Shown: positions 44,176-52,431 of the stretch, one piece after another
How positions within the stretch are numbered: position 1 is the first letter of the stretch
How the letters are laid out: each line of letters starts with the position of its first letter
DNA from: Bacteroidota bacterium
GTDB lineage: Bacteria; Bacteroidota; Bacteroidia; AKYH767-A; OLB10
Length of the DNA stretch: 64,000 nucleotides
NCBI GenBank assembly: GCA_018268195.1
Contig: JAFDWZ010000018.1
Coordinates: forward strand, 19,104-83,103
Direction of reading: 5' to 3'
Notes under the pieces: generated by a model
What the model was told of the DNA's origin: nothing
The model's input: the letters and a program-made list of their open reading frames with translations, nothing else
Databases searched by the model: none
Position numbers and translations under genes: made by a program

Positions 44176-45414
44176 CTTATTATACTCAGTCATTAAAAGT
44201 TGTATCTCATGAATTATCTTATTTTGTTTTGCCTGGTCTTCTGCATTTACTGCAATCAAATAATCGTTTGTTGTTGCTGTGCCATACATTAGTTGATTTC
44301 GGGTTGAGTTCTTTACACTTTCACGAAGGGTTATTATGCTATTATCCGTTTCTATCAGATTCTGCATTTTACTTATGTCTGCGTTTTGCTGTTTTACTGT
44401 GAGTTTGGTATTGAATAAAAATATTTCTCTTTGTGTATCTGTCATTCTTTGACTATTGGTAAGTAATTGTTTTTCGTTCCTATAGGTGTAAAAACCTGAA
44501 ATATTCCAACTCAATCGTAAGCCATATATATAGTAACTTTCAAAATCAGGGCTCAGCATATTTAATGCAGGCTTACCCAAGCCTCCTTGAAAAAACAAGC
44601 TAAATCTTGGCATGTTCCTGTCAGTTATTATTTTTCGCTGTATGTCAAATGATTTTTTTTGCAAGTCAAATAATTTTAACTCCGGTCGGTTGATGGAATC
44701 GGTAATAATTAGCATTCGCGGCTTTTCAAGTACGGTGTTTACATCAATAGGTTTATTGATAAACAATGCTAACATGTCTGAATAGCCTTCGCGTGTGGCT
44801 TTCTGTTCAATTACGCGTTGATCAGCTTTTATTAATTCAGCTTTTAAATTGTCAGCATTACTTTTTAATGCAACTCCGTTGGCAATAGCCACATTCGCTT
44901 GGTCAATACCTTTCTGAATATCTTTTTTAAGCAGTTCGGTTTGTTGAATTTGTGCGTCTATCAATAGAATTCCAAAGTACAGATTGTTGATTCGTTCTTT
45001 TAACTTGTAAAATTCAACATCTGTTTTTTGAGTTTCTATTTCGGAATTGGTATTTATAAACTCTTTTTGATGTTTTAAGGTAAAAAGATCAGTAAGAGAT
45101 TGTGATACTTCACCATAAACTTTATACTGGTCTTTGCTGAGAGCAGGAATTTCAGAATTAGGCAATGAAATTGGAACCTGAGTTACTGCTGATTGATAGG
45201 TTGCCTGTCCTGCTATAATCAATTGTGGAAGATACCCTTTCTGAGCATTTGAAATAGAGTAATCCTTTGACTTTTCAATTAGCTTGTACTGTTTTATCAA
45301 AGGATAATTTTGTTTTGCCATTGCATGGCAAGTGTCAAGTGTTATTGATTGTCCGCTTGAGAAGCTGATGGTTGTGAGCCAACAACTAATAGTCAGAATC
45401 ACGTTCTTAAGCAT
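44155..45414 (-). CDS. TolC-family outer membrane efflux protein
   Basis: 419 residues. Signal peptide at 1-21, then the tolC start ITLDTCHAMAKQNYPLIKQY. It has two OEP repeats of long helices and short beta strands (QKGYLPQLIIAGQATYQSA; DRNMPRFSLFFQGGLGKPAL). The protein forms the outer membrane tunnel for the HlyD-type adaptor. The C-terminal LTMDN is encoded by the 44125-44175 repeat, so the original end may have been different. It follows the TetR gene by 50 bases and precedes the adaptor by 66. Confidence 0.9.
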   Translation of the reverse strand: MLKNVILTISCWLTTISFSSGQSITLDTCHAMAKQNYPLIKQYKLIEKSKDYSISNAQKGYLPQLIIAGQATYQSAVTQVPISLPNSEIPALSKDQYKVYGEVSQSLTDLFTLKHQKEFINTNSEIETQKTDVEFYKLKERINNLYFGILLIDAQIQQTELLKKDIQKGIDQANVAIANGVALKSNADNLKAELIKADQRVIEQKATREGYSDMLALFINKPIDVNTVLEKPRMLIITDSINRPELKLFDLQKKSFDIQRKIITDRNMPRFSLFFQGGLGKPALNMLSPDFESYYIYGLRLSWNISGFYTYRNEKQLLTNSQRMTDTQREIFLFNTKLTVKQQNADISKMQNLIETDNSIITLRESVKNSTRNQLMYGTATTNDYLIAVNAEDQAKQNKIIHEIQLLMTEYNKKLTMDN

Positions 45415-45464
45415 TTTATTTAAATGTTAGATTCAATCATATGATTAACTTAATTATAAAAAAA

Positions 45465-46097
45465 TCACTTTACTTTTATCATAGCTTTAATCCAAACCGG
45501 AACAAGTTTCTTTCTTTCCTGCATCAATTTATTAAACTGATTTTCATTCAATCCACCGATTCCTTTGAACAGAGGTTTTGCAATAAAAGGAAACACGATC
45601 AGTCCTAATATATTCATCAGAAAATGCAAAGGATCAGGTTCAGCTATTTTTCCTTTTACTACAGCTTCCTGATGTTGTTTAAAAAATATTGAATTCAAGA
45701 CTAATTGTCGTATTGGTAATTTTTCCATTAGTCCATCTGCATTATTGCGGATTTCACTCAACATGAATATGGGAATATTAGGTTCACGGGTAATAAAATC
45801 AATGTAATTGAATGTAATTAGTTCCACTTTTTTTTCTAAGGAGCTTTTATTGTCATTCATTACTAAGGCCATACTTTGCATAAACTCAAATACCGTTTCA
45901 AGCATTATAATGTCAAACAGTTTCTCTTTACTTCTGAAATAGTAATTAAGTAATGCGAGGTTAATACCTGCTTTTTCGGCAATATCTCTTGTTCGTGTTG
46001 CTGCATACCCTTTTTTATGAAAAACGTCACGAGCAGCCGCCTTTATTTTTTCTTCAGTGCTTGCGTCTTCAGCCTTAATTAATTTCTTTTTTGCCAT
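45465..46097 (-). CDS. TetR/AcrR-family transcriptional regulator
   Basis: 210 residues. The N-terminal helix-turn-helix at about 15-60 has KIKAAARDVFHKKGYAATRT and IAEKAGINLALLNYYFRSKE followed by KLFDIIML, the typical TetR ending. The rest is the ligand-sensing domain. It is the first gene of the efflux operon and probably represses it, sensing an exported compound; this is inference from position. A direct repeat at 46152-46174 is upstream. Confidence 0.92.
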   Translation of the reverse strand: MAKKKLIKAEDASTEEKIKAAARDVFHKKGYAATRTRDIAEKAGINLALLNYYFRSKEKLFDIIMLETVFEFMQSMALVMNDNKSSLEKKVELITFNYIDFITREPNIPIFMLSEIRNNADGLMEKLPIRQLVLNSIFFKQHQEAVVKGKIAEPDPLHFLMNILGLIVFPFIAKPLFKGIGGLNENQFNKLMQERKKLVPVWIKAMIKVK

Positions 46098-46127
46098 TAC
46101 CTAATAATTAAGAGTAAATAAGGTGGA

Positions 46128-46174
46128 CAAAGGTAAAACAAAAAAATCAATTTAAACAAATAAATTAAACAAAT
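46128..46174 (-). promoter_or_regulatory. tetR operon promoter and candidate operator
   Basis: Minus strand TTTG (46160-46157), 21 bases, TACCTTTG (46135-46128), 31 bases before the ATG at 46097. On the plus strand TTAAACAAAT occurs twice (46152-46161 and 46165-46174), 13 bases apart. The first copy overlaps the -33 box, so it could be a binding site for the TetR protein. Confidence 0.45.
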
Positions 46175-46230
46175 GATTAATTAACACTCGAAACGAGAAT
46201 GAAACAGGGGTGTGTAATGTGAAAATGAAT

Positions 46231-46254
46231 AGGGGCAGCAAAGAGGCCGCCCCT
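46231..46254 (-). terminator. Hairpin after the dioxygenase-like gene
   Basis: AGGGGCAGC (46231-46239) pairs with GCCGCCCCT (46246-46254) with one mismatch, 6-base loop. It lies 72 bases after the stop of the minus-strand gene at 46326. The T run that follows is weak, so it is a possible terminator. Confidence 0.4.
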
Positions 46255-46325
46255 GTAGTTGACGATATTGCTATTCTTTTATCCCGGTATTAATCCTAAT
46301 GAAGTAAAAAATATTTTAGGTGAAA

Positions 46326-47276
46326 TTATTTATCTGCTGTCATGAGTTTGCATTGCATGAAAGTTCCGACAGAATTTGTTACTTCAAGTTGATAAGCATA
46401 ATTCGCCTGTTTAATACCAAGAGATTTTAAGTCAATGGCTATACTATGCTCACCTGCACTCAAATTATTTCTGGAAATAGTTGCTACCTTTCTTCCTGTA
46501 ATGTCCCACAATTCAATTTTAATATTCGAAGCTTCTTTAAGTGTAAACGGAATTGAGGTTTCATTTATAAACGGGTTAGGGAAATTTTGTCCTAGTTTAA
46601 ATTGGCCGCCTGTTTCAGGTTCTAAATTAATAACACCTGTTGTAGGGAGTGCAATACCAATTGTTAGAGAAGCATCATAACCACTACCATTTGATGTAAC
46701 AGTTAACATTTCATATTGCGTATTCGTCATATCAGAAAAGACATTGTCAGTTGAATTTACAATTGAATTCTGACCATGAGCAGAGTAGAGGGAGGTATTA
46801 TATACAGCTGTATTCAGGCTATCAGGAAATGCCATCTGAGATGTTGCCTTTAGAACAGAATTGAGCCAAAGTTGCATGTGAATATGAGTCACTCTTCCGG
46901 TATACCAACCGGGATAAATAGTTGTGAAATTTACTTGCCCAAGGGCATCGGTTATTTGATATCCTCTGAAGAAGGTTTCACCACTATGGTTTTGTGTGCC
47001 CAAATATCCGGGTTGATTATTATACTCCGAATAATAGCCGTCCTTATTGCAATGCCAAATGTCAACTTTTACGTTTGGAATCGGATCGCAGTTGTTATTT
47101 ATATCAACAACTGTAAGTGTAAGATTAAGTGGAGTACCCGGGTTCGATTCTGTAATATCTTGCCTGAAGAAAGGTGAGTTATTCATAGTCCATGGATATG
47201 GCCCTGCTGTTTCATTGGGAATCAAAACACAAGTGCCCGGTTGCAAAAAGGCTTTGTTGATTTTACCATTAGCCAT
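46326..47276 (-). CDS. Intradiol ring-cleavage dioxygenase-like protein with T9SS tail
   Basis: 316 residues. The start LQPGTCVLIPNETAGPYPW is the protocatechuate 3,4-dioxygenase-type beginning. Metal ligands are visible: Tyr in WHCNKDGYY, Tyr in YPGWYTGRV, and two His in THIHM. The C-terminal 85 residues from about 232 are a type IX sorting domain (FPNPFINETSIPFTL, AGEHSIAIDLKSLG). T9SS export needs a Sec signal peptide, yet none is seen before the dioxygenase part and an in-frame TAG lies two codons upstream of the ATG. Either the signal sequence was lost or lies in another frame. The substrate is probably an aromatic diol, but is not known. Confidence 0.8.
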   Translation of the reverse strand: MANGKINKAFLQPGTCVLIPNETAGPYPWTMNNSPFFRQDITESNPGTPLNLTLTVVDINNNCDPIPNVKVDIWHCNKDGYYSEYNNQPGYLGTQNHSGETFFRGYQITDALGQVNFTTIYPGWYTGRVTHIHMQLWLNSVLKATSQMAFPDSLNTAVYNTSLYSAHGQNSIVNSTDNVFSDMTNTQYEMLTVTSNGSGYDASLTIGIALPTTGVINLEPETGGQFKLGQNFPNPFINETSIPFTLKEASNIKIELWDITGRKVATISRNNLSAGEHSIAIDLKSLGIKQANYAYQLEVTNSVGTFMQCKLMTADK

Positions 47277-47721
47277 TAACTATTTTAAGGCAACAGAAGG
47301 TGTTCAGAGAAAATATAAACAACTTATAAAAATAAATTTGGCTTCCACAGTGACTCCATTTCAAAAACATGGTACCCTGTGAAATGATTACTGTAATATG
47401 TAGAGACCTCTGAAAAAAGACAGGAAGACTCTGCAAGGGCATCATGTGAAGAGTTCCCTGAATAAAGCGGGGAGTCTTTATAATGACATAAAATTGGTGT
47501 TTTTCAGAAACTATCAAATGGTAATACAATATTCTCAACAAGCTTATCACTTGCGAGATAATATATTTCAACCCACCGACTGATAGTGTGTTCTATCAAC
47601 TCTTGGATATATCGTAAGTTTTGTCCGTCTTCAAGTAATTATAATTGCTTTAAAAAATATTTTTTAAGGCAATAGGGGTGAAGACTCTTTTGCCTGTCTT
47701 ACTTGTATAACAAACACGTTT
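47277..47721. other. Gap of 445 bases between the dioxygenase-like gene and the first TonB receptor
   Basis: No gene is supported. A minus-strand 100-residue open frame over 47269-47571 overlaps the dioxygenase start and has no family match. The region holds two copies of a hairpin-like repeat (47399-47438 and 47449-47480) and a TATCAACTCTTGGATATATC word (47593-47612) that recurs in a similar form near 51818. Confidence 0.6.
47399..47480 (+). repeat. Hairpin-like repeat, two units
   Basis: Unit 1: AGAGACCTCTG, A-rich loop, then ACAGGAAGACTCTG. Unit 2: AGAGTTCCCTG, AATAAAG, CGGGGAGTCT. A third copy lies at 51744-51776. Each could fold into a stem of about 8 pairs with an A-rich loop. Confidence 0.5.
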
Positions 47722-50079
47722 ATGATTCGATTAAGATTGATTTTAGTACTGCTTTGCATGGTAATTTTCAGCAGTTATGCACAACCTATTACACAAAACA
47801 TTAGAGGTACTGTTGTTGATATGGTAACTCAGTCACCATTGCCGGGAGCAAGCATTGTTATTGCCGATGCAAGTACGTTTACAGGAACCACCACTGATGG
47901 TGAAGGCAATTTTATATTACCGAAAGTGCCTATAGGAAAACATACTCTTAAGGTAACTTTCCTTGGCTATAAGGAAAGAATGATGCCTAATGTAATTGTG
48001 AACTCCGGGAAGGAAACCATCCTTACCATTCCGTTAGAAGAAATAATTATTGAAGGAAAGGAAGTAGTTATTACGGATAAGATAGAAAAAAACAAACCCC
48101 TGAATGAATTTACTGCCGTTAGTGCACGCACATTTTCTGTTGAAGAAACACAAAAATTTGCTGCTGCAGTTAATGACCCTGCACGTATGGCATCTTCTTT
48201 TGCCGGTGTCATATCAACTGACGATGGTAACAACAATATTTCTATCAGAGGAAATTCGCCCAATGGTTTGCTGTGGCGCATGGAAGGTGTTGAAATTCCC
48301 AACCCTAACCATTTTAGTAATGTAGGAACTTCAGGAGGTGGCATTTCAATGTTAAGTGCTCAGGTGATTACCAATTCTGATTTTATGACCGGAGCATTTC
48401 CCGCAGAGTACGGCAATGCCGTAAGTGGTGTATTTGACCTTAAATTGCGAAAAGGTAATAATCAAAAACACGAATATACTTTTCAGGCCGGATTGTTGGG
48501 ATTAGATGCAGCTGCTGAAGGTCCGTTTGCTAAAGATTACAAAGGCTCTTATCTTGTAAATTATCGTTATAGTACACTTTCATTGCTCAATAAGGTAGGT
48601 GTGGATGTCGGTTTTGGCGAGACCAATTTCCAGGATGTGTCCTACAACATCACTCTTCCTGCAGGACGATATGGTAATATTTCTGTTTTTGGATTCGGGG
48701 GTATTTCCGATCAGAAGTTTAATGCAGTTAAAGATTCGTCTAAATGGGAGTTTAATGACGACCGATATTCTTTCAACTTTAATATGTTTACCGGTGCCAC
48801 AGGAATCATACACACAATCCCTTTAAGTTCATCAGCTTTTTTGCGTACTACATTATCCGGTTATATTACCGAAAAAGTTTATGAAGACCAACGGATGATG
48901 GACGATTATAATTCTATGCCATTTTCCTATATGAATTTTACACAAAACAAAATATCATTAACGAGCATCCTCACCAAAAAAGTAAACTCACAACTGAGTT
49001 TTAAAACGGGAGTCACTGCAAGTAAGCTGTTTTATTCGTTGCTTGATAAGGGTATGGAATTACCCCTGTATCAACGCAAAATAAATATTGACCAGCGCGG
49101 GTCGGATTATACGCTTGAGGCATTTACGCAGTGGAACTATCATTTCACTGAAAAAATTTCGTGGATAGGTGGTTTACATGCAATGACATTGACAGGCAAT
49201 CATACCGGTGCCATCGAACCTCGAAGTTCACTGAAATATGAACTTGCACCTAATCAGTCCGTGAGCCTGGGTTACGGTTTACACAGTCAGATGCAGCCTA
49301 TTGGCGTATATTACTCAAGGTTACCTATGACTGACGGCACTTATACTGAGCCTAACCGACATTTAAAGTTTACAAAAGCACATCATCTGGTACTTACCTA
49401 CGACAGATCATTAACAGAGTGGATGCATATAAAGTCTGAAATTTATTATCAGTATTTGTTTCATGTACCTGAAGGTTTAGTGGCTTCACAAAATTTATCT
49501 ATGCTTAACAATGATGCAGGTTTTGAAACTGCTCCCATGGTAAATAAAGGGGTAGGTAAAAATTATGGACTGGAGTTAACTGTTGAACAGTTTATGCATA
49601 AGGACTTTTATTATTTGCTCTCCGCTTCATTATATAACAGTCAGTTCAAAGGCACGGATGGCCTGTGGCACAGCACCCGTTACAATGGGATGTATTCCGG
49701 CAGCTTCACTGCGGGTAAGGATATTCAGACAGGCAAAGGCTTCGGCAATCGTATCATCGGGTTTAATATTAAAACATTGTATAGTGGAGGGCTTCGCGAA
49801 ACACCTATTGACCTGCAAGCGTCAATGCAAAAAGGTGAAACAGTATATCAGGATGCTCATCCTTTTACCATCAGAAAAAAGGACTACTTCAGGACTGACA
49901 TCAAATTCAGTGTTAAACGTAACCGTAAAAAAAGTACTATTACGTGGTCACTCGATATTCAGAATGTAACCAACAGAAAAAATGTGTACGGAAACTATTT
50001 CGACCCGCTATCAGGAAGGGTACGAACTATTTATCAGGCCTCTTTAATTCCTGTACTTAGTTACAAGATTGATTTCTGA
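47722..50079 (+). CDS. TonB-dependent receptor with carboxypeptidase-like N-terminal domain
   Basis: 785 residues. Signal peptide at 1-20. A CarboxypepD_reg-like domain at about 24-115 (IRGTVVDMVTQSPLPGASIV; TTTDGEGNFILPKVPIG) is followed by a plug (ISIRGNSPNGLLWRMEGVEI, then FMTGAFPAEYGNAVSGVFDL) and a barrel ending FKVSYKIDF-like (LIPVLSYKIDF). The receptor imports or binds a ligand with energy from TonB, but the ligand is unknown. No SusD partner is next to it, so it is not a classic polysaccharide utilisation locus. Confidence 0.88.
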   Translation: MIRLRLILVLLCMVIFSSYAQPITQNIRGTVVDMVTQSPLPGASIVIADASTFTGTTTDGEGNFILPKVPIGKHTLKVTFLGYKERMMPNVIVNSGKETILTIPLEEIIIEGKEVVITDKIEKNKPLNEFTAVSARTFSVEETQKFAAAVNDPARMASSFAGVISTDDGNNNISIRGNSPNGLLWRMEGVEIPNPNHFSNVGTSGGGISMLSAQVITNSDFMTGAFPAEYGNAVSGVFDLKLRKGNNQKHEYTFQAGLLGLDAAAEGPFAKDYKGSYLVNYRYSTLSLLNKVGVDVGFGETNFQDVSYNITLPAGRYGNISVFGFGGISDQKFNAVKDSSKWEFNDDRYSFNFNMFTGATGIIHTIPLSSSAFLRTTLSGYITEKVYEDQRMMDDYNSMPFSYMNFTQNKISLTSILTKKVNSQLSFKTGVTASKLFYSLLDKGMELPLYQRKINIDQRGSDYTLEAFTQWNYHFTEKISWIGGLHAMTLTGNHTGAIEPRSSLKYELAPNQSVSLGYGLHSQMQPIGVYYSRLPMTDGTYTEPNRHLKFTKAHHLVLTYDRSLTEWMHIKSEIYYQYLFHVPEGLVASQNLSMLNNDAGFETAPMVNKGVGKNYGLELTVEQFMHKDFYYLLSASLYNSQFKGTDGLWHSTRYNGMYSGSFTAGKDIQTGKGFGNRIIGFNIKTLYSGGLRETPIDLQASMQKGETVYQDAHPFTIRKKDYFRTDIKFSVKRNRKKSTITWSLDIQNVTNRKNVYGNYFDPLSGRVRTIYQASLIPVLSYKIDF

Positions 50080-50108
50080 AAATTGTTTTAAAAACCGTTG
50101 TGCACGTA

Positions 50109-51557
50109 TCAGTCCTTCACAATTTTACTTCGCTGCAATACTTGGCCTTTATTGTCAGTAAGCGTTAAGAAGTAAATGCCTTTTGGTTGGTTTGAAATAT
50201 CCAGTGTTTTTACTTGTATTTGCTCTGAAATTAATTGTCCTGTTACATTTCTTAATTCTAAATTTATGTAATCAGAAAAATTGATTTTGTCTTTTGTCGG
50301 ATTGGGATAAAAGGTTATTTGGCTATTGGCGTTTATATTTTCAATCCCGGTGGTGTTAAATAAGTCGAATGTTGGCCAACTGTTGATTGAGGGCAACACA
50401 CTCCACACCAAATTGTCCATTGCTGAATTAATATTACCAACCTGATCACGCGTGTTTAAAAGTATAGCCCAGTTTATCTGGCTGTTTCCATCGCGCACAT
50501 ATTCGGATGTGGTTCCCGGTAGCGAACCTAAATGCCACCAGTTGTTATAAGTGTTAACTGCAATGCCGCATGCATAATTAGGGTCATTCACTGATGGTTT
50601 GGTAAGCGTATCAATGGTGGCAGTTGTAAGTATATCGGGGCGTGTATTAAACCTATCAAAACCACAAACAAATCTAAGCAGGTCTTCGCAATTGGCAACC
50701 CATCCACCATGAGAATCCATAAATTCTAAGTTGAATCCGCCATAAGGCCAGGGTACAAGTGTTGTGTTATCATAAATTGAGTAGGCTTGACTTGCTCCCG
50801 GAAAATCATAGTAGTTAACTTCATTAGGCAGTTGGTTGGAAAGTAAATTGTAACCTAAATGAATGTTAGTTATCCCAAGAGGAATTAAGATATTATTATT
50901 TACATAATCTGCATACGAAAGGCCTGATATTTTTTCAATGACGCGACCTAATACACAAAAACCAAAGTTAGAATATTGTGATTGTGTTCCGGGATTAAAG
51001 TCCAACATTTTGTGTGATAACATATATTGGATAACTACACTTGCAGAAGGTGGTGATGGCACTCCCATTACAGTAGCAATGTTATAAGCATCAAACATGG
51101 GATCTCCTGAAACATTTCTATCCCATCCGCCACTGTGCTGTAGCAACATTCTTACGGTGATGTTGGTATCTCTTGGGTCAAGAATGTTTTGGTATATAGC
51201 ATCATTTAAAATTCCATTCACGCCAAACACTTTTGCATCCAAATTCAGTAACCCATCTTCAAATAATTTAAGGCATGCAACACCGGTGAATGTTTTTGAA
51301 ACACTTGCTACTCGAAAAACACTGCTTGGATAAACAGAATCCTGAGTGGACGTATTTGCCAATCCAAATCCTCGGTTGTAAACCAAACGCCCATGATAGG
51401 TTATAGCCAGTTGCCCTCCAGGCACATTGTATGTAGATAACAAATTTTGCATGGCCACATCGAAATTAGCTAACTGTGGTACATATAATCCTGTTTGTGC
51501 ATTTACCATATTGGTAAATGAAAAATAAAGCAAACCGCTAATGATAAGTTGTTTCAT
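50109..51557 (-). CDS. Secreted serine hydrolase (beta-lactamase/S12 family) with T9SS tail
   Basis: 482 residues. Signal peptide MKQLIISGLLYFSFTNMVNA. The class C beta-lactamase-like domain has FRVASVSKTFTGVACLKL (SxxK nucleophile) and YSNFGFCVLGRVIEKISG (the YxN motif). From about residue 410 a type IX sorting domain with ITFYPNPTKDKINFSD and KGIYFLTLTDNKGQVL follows. The protein may be a D-amino acid peptidase, esterase or beta-lactamase; the sequence does not decide. Secretion by T9SS makes cell-surface or extracellular action likely. It converges on the first TonB receptor. Confidence 0.88.
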   Translation of the reverse strand: MKQLIISGLLYFSFTNMVNAQTGLYVPQLANFDVAMQNLLSTYNVPGGQLAITYHGRLVYNRGFGLANTSTQDSVYPSSVFRVASVSKTFTGVACLKLFEDGLLNLDAKVFGVNGILNDAIYQNILDPRDTNITVRMLLQHSGGWDRNVSGDPMFDAYNIATVMGVPSPPSASVVIQYMLSHKMLDFNPGTQSQYSNFGFCVLGRVIEKISGLSYADYVNNNILIPLGITNIHLGYNLLSNQLPNEVNYYDFPGASQAYSIYDNTTLVPWPYGGFNLEFMDSHGGWVANCEDLLRFVCGFDRFNTRPDILTTATIDTLTKPSVNDPNYACGIAVNTYNNWWHLGSLPGTTSEYVRDGNSQINWAILLNTRDQVGNINSAMDNLVWSVLPSINSWPTFDLFNTTGIENINANSQITFYPNPTKDKINFSDYINLELRNVTGQLISEQIQVKTLDISNQPKGIYFLTLTDNKGQVLQRSKIVKD

Positions 51558-51849
51558 TTTTTGATGTATTAATGGTTTAATTATAAATAGTTGACAGACG
51601 AAATTTCTTGTAAATGAAATACGAATTGCAAGAAAGTAACATGTTCAGTAATAAACTAAAAAACCCAATACAAAGTAAGAGGTATTAAGAATGCATCTCT
51701 CTACTTAATTTGTAGTATTTCATGAAGTATGTTTGCTGCAATTTGCAGAGTCCTCTGTAAAAAGCAGGGAGACTATGAAAGGATATAGAAGAATGCGTTC
51801 AGCTATCCTGATGTGCCAACAACTCTTAGAGATATTCCGAAATAGTATT
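51558..51849. other. Gap of 292 bases between the S12 hydrolase and wbqC
   Basis: No gene is seen. It holds one hairpin-like repeat (51744-51776) related to those at 47399-47480, and CAACTCTTAGAGATATTCCG near 51819. Nothing else is recognised. Confidence 0.6.
51744..51776 (+). repeat. Third hairpin-like repeat unit
   Basis: AGAGTCCTCTG, TAAAAAG, CAGGGAGACTATG. It aligns with unit 1 at 47402 over about 45 bases with roughly four fifths identity by eye, starting GCAATTTGCAGAG compared with GTAATATGTAGAG. Confidence 0.5.
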
Positions 51850-52431
51850 TCACACTCCTGAATTAAACAGAAAATCCATAAAACTCAGGTTAGTCACAAA
51901 ACCGAATTTATCTGAAAATACCTGGGGATAGGGGGTAAGAAACAAGTCAGTACCCTGTTTGTTAGTTTTAATATCACTCAAATACCGGTAATCATTTTCC
52001 ACCGTATTGCGGTATGACGCAGTAAATGATAATGTAGTATGCACTTTTGCTTTATTCAGTAAAAATTGCAAAAGCATTTGATTGTATTGAAGCAAGAATT
52101 TTTCTTCTGCAAAAAACACACTCTTAAATTCATCTTTGTAATATTCAAACAAAGCACTGCGGTTGTAGGCTGTTTCAATACTTCGCCAATGCCTTACTTT
52201 CCAGTTGCCTGTTGCCACTTCTATCTCTTGAACCGGAGTCTTATCGGCATGTCGTTTAAGGGGTACGGTAAGCATTTGTACACCGTTAGGTCCCAGTATA
52301 TGGCATCGGTTACGGTTTGTCTGATCACAAAAATGTTCATGCGCTTCAATCAGCACATCTTCAAACTGAAACAATTTTAAAATATATTCCGTTGCCGGCA
52401 AAAAGGCAGTTGCAAAAGTTGCCTCAAACAT
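51850..52431 (-). CDS. WbqC-family protein
   Basis: 193 residues. The WbqC-like family is related to O-antigen and lipid carrier biosynthesis genes, without a settled reaction. It begins FATAFLPATEYILKLFQFED and has HEHFCDQTNRNRCHILGPNG and WRSIETAYNRSALFEYYKDE, which are family signatures. Its ATG overlaps the lepB stop by one base (TGATG), which suggests translational coupling. lepB-wbqC adjacency is common in Bacteroidota. Confidence 0.85.
   Translation of the reverse strand: MFEATFATAFLPATEYILKLFQFEDVLIEAHEHFCDQTNRNRCHILGPNGVQMLTVPLKRHADKTPVQEIEVATGNWKVRHWRSIETAYNRSALFEYYKDEFKSVFFAEEKFLLQYNQMLLQFLLNKAKVHTTLSFTASYRNTVENDYRYLSDIKTNKQGTDLFLTPYPQVFSDKFGFVTNLSFMDFLFNSGV

Noticed and set aside
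47139..47165. GGTTCGATTC resembling a tRNA T arm
   Set aside because: It is inside the coding sequence of the dioxygenase-like gene and no acceptor or anticodon arms fit.
47269..47571. Minus-strand open frame of 100 residues before the dioxygenase-like gene
   Set aside because: It overlaps the dioxygenase start, shows no family match and covers repeat-rich sequence. At most its end preserves a former signal peptide.
47650..47721. Possible riboswitch upstream of the first TonB receptor
   Set aside because: No cobalamin or other riboswitch core could be recognised and the region is short and AT-rich.
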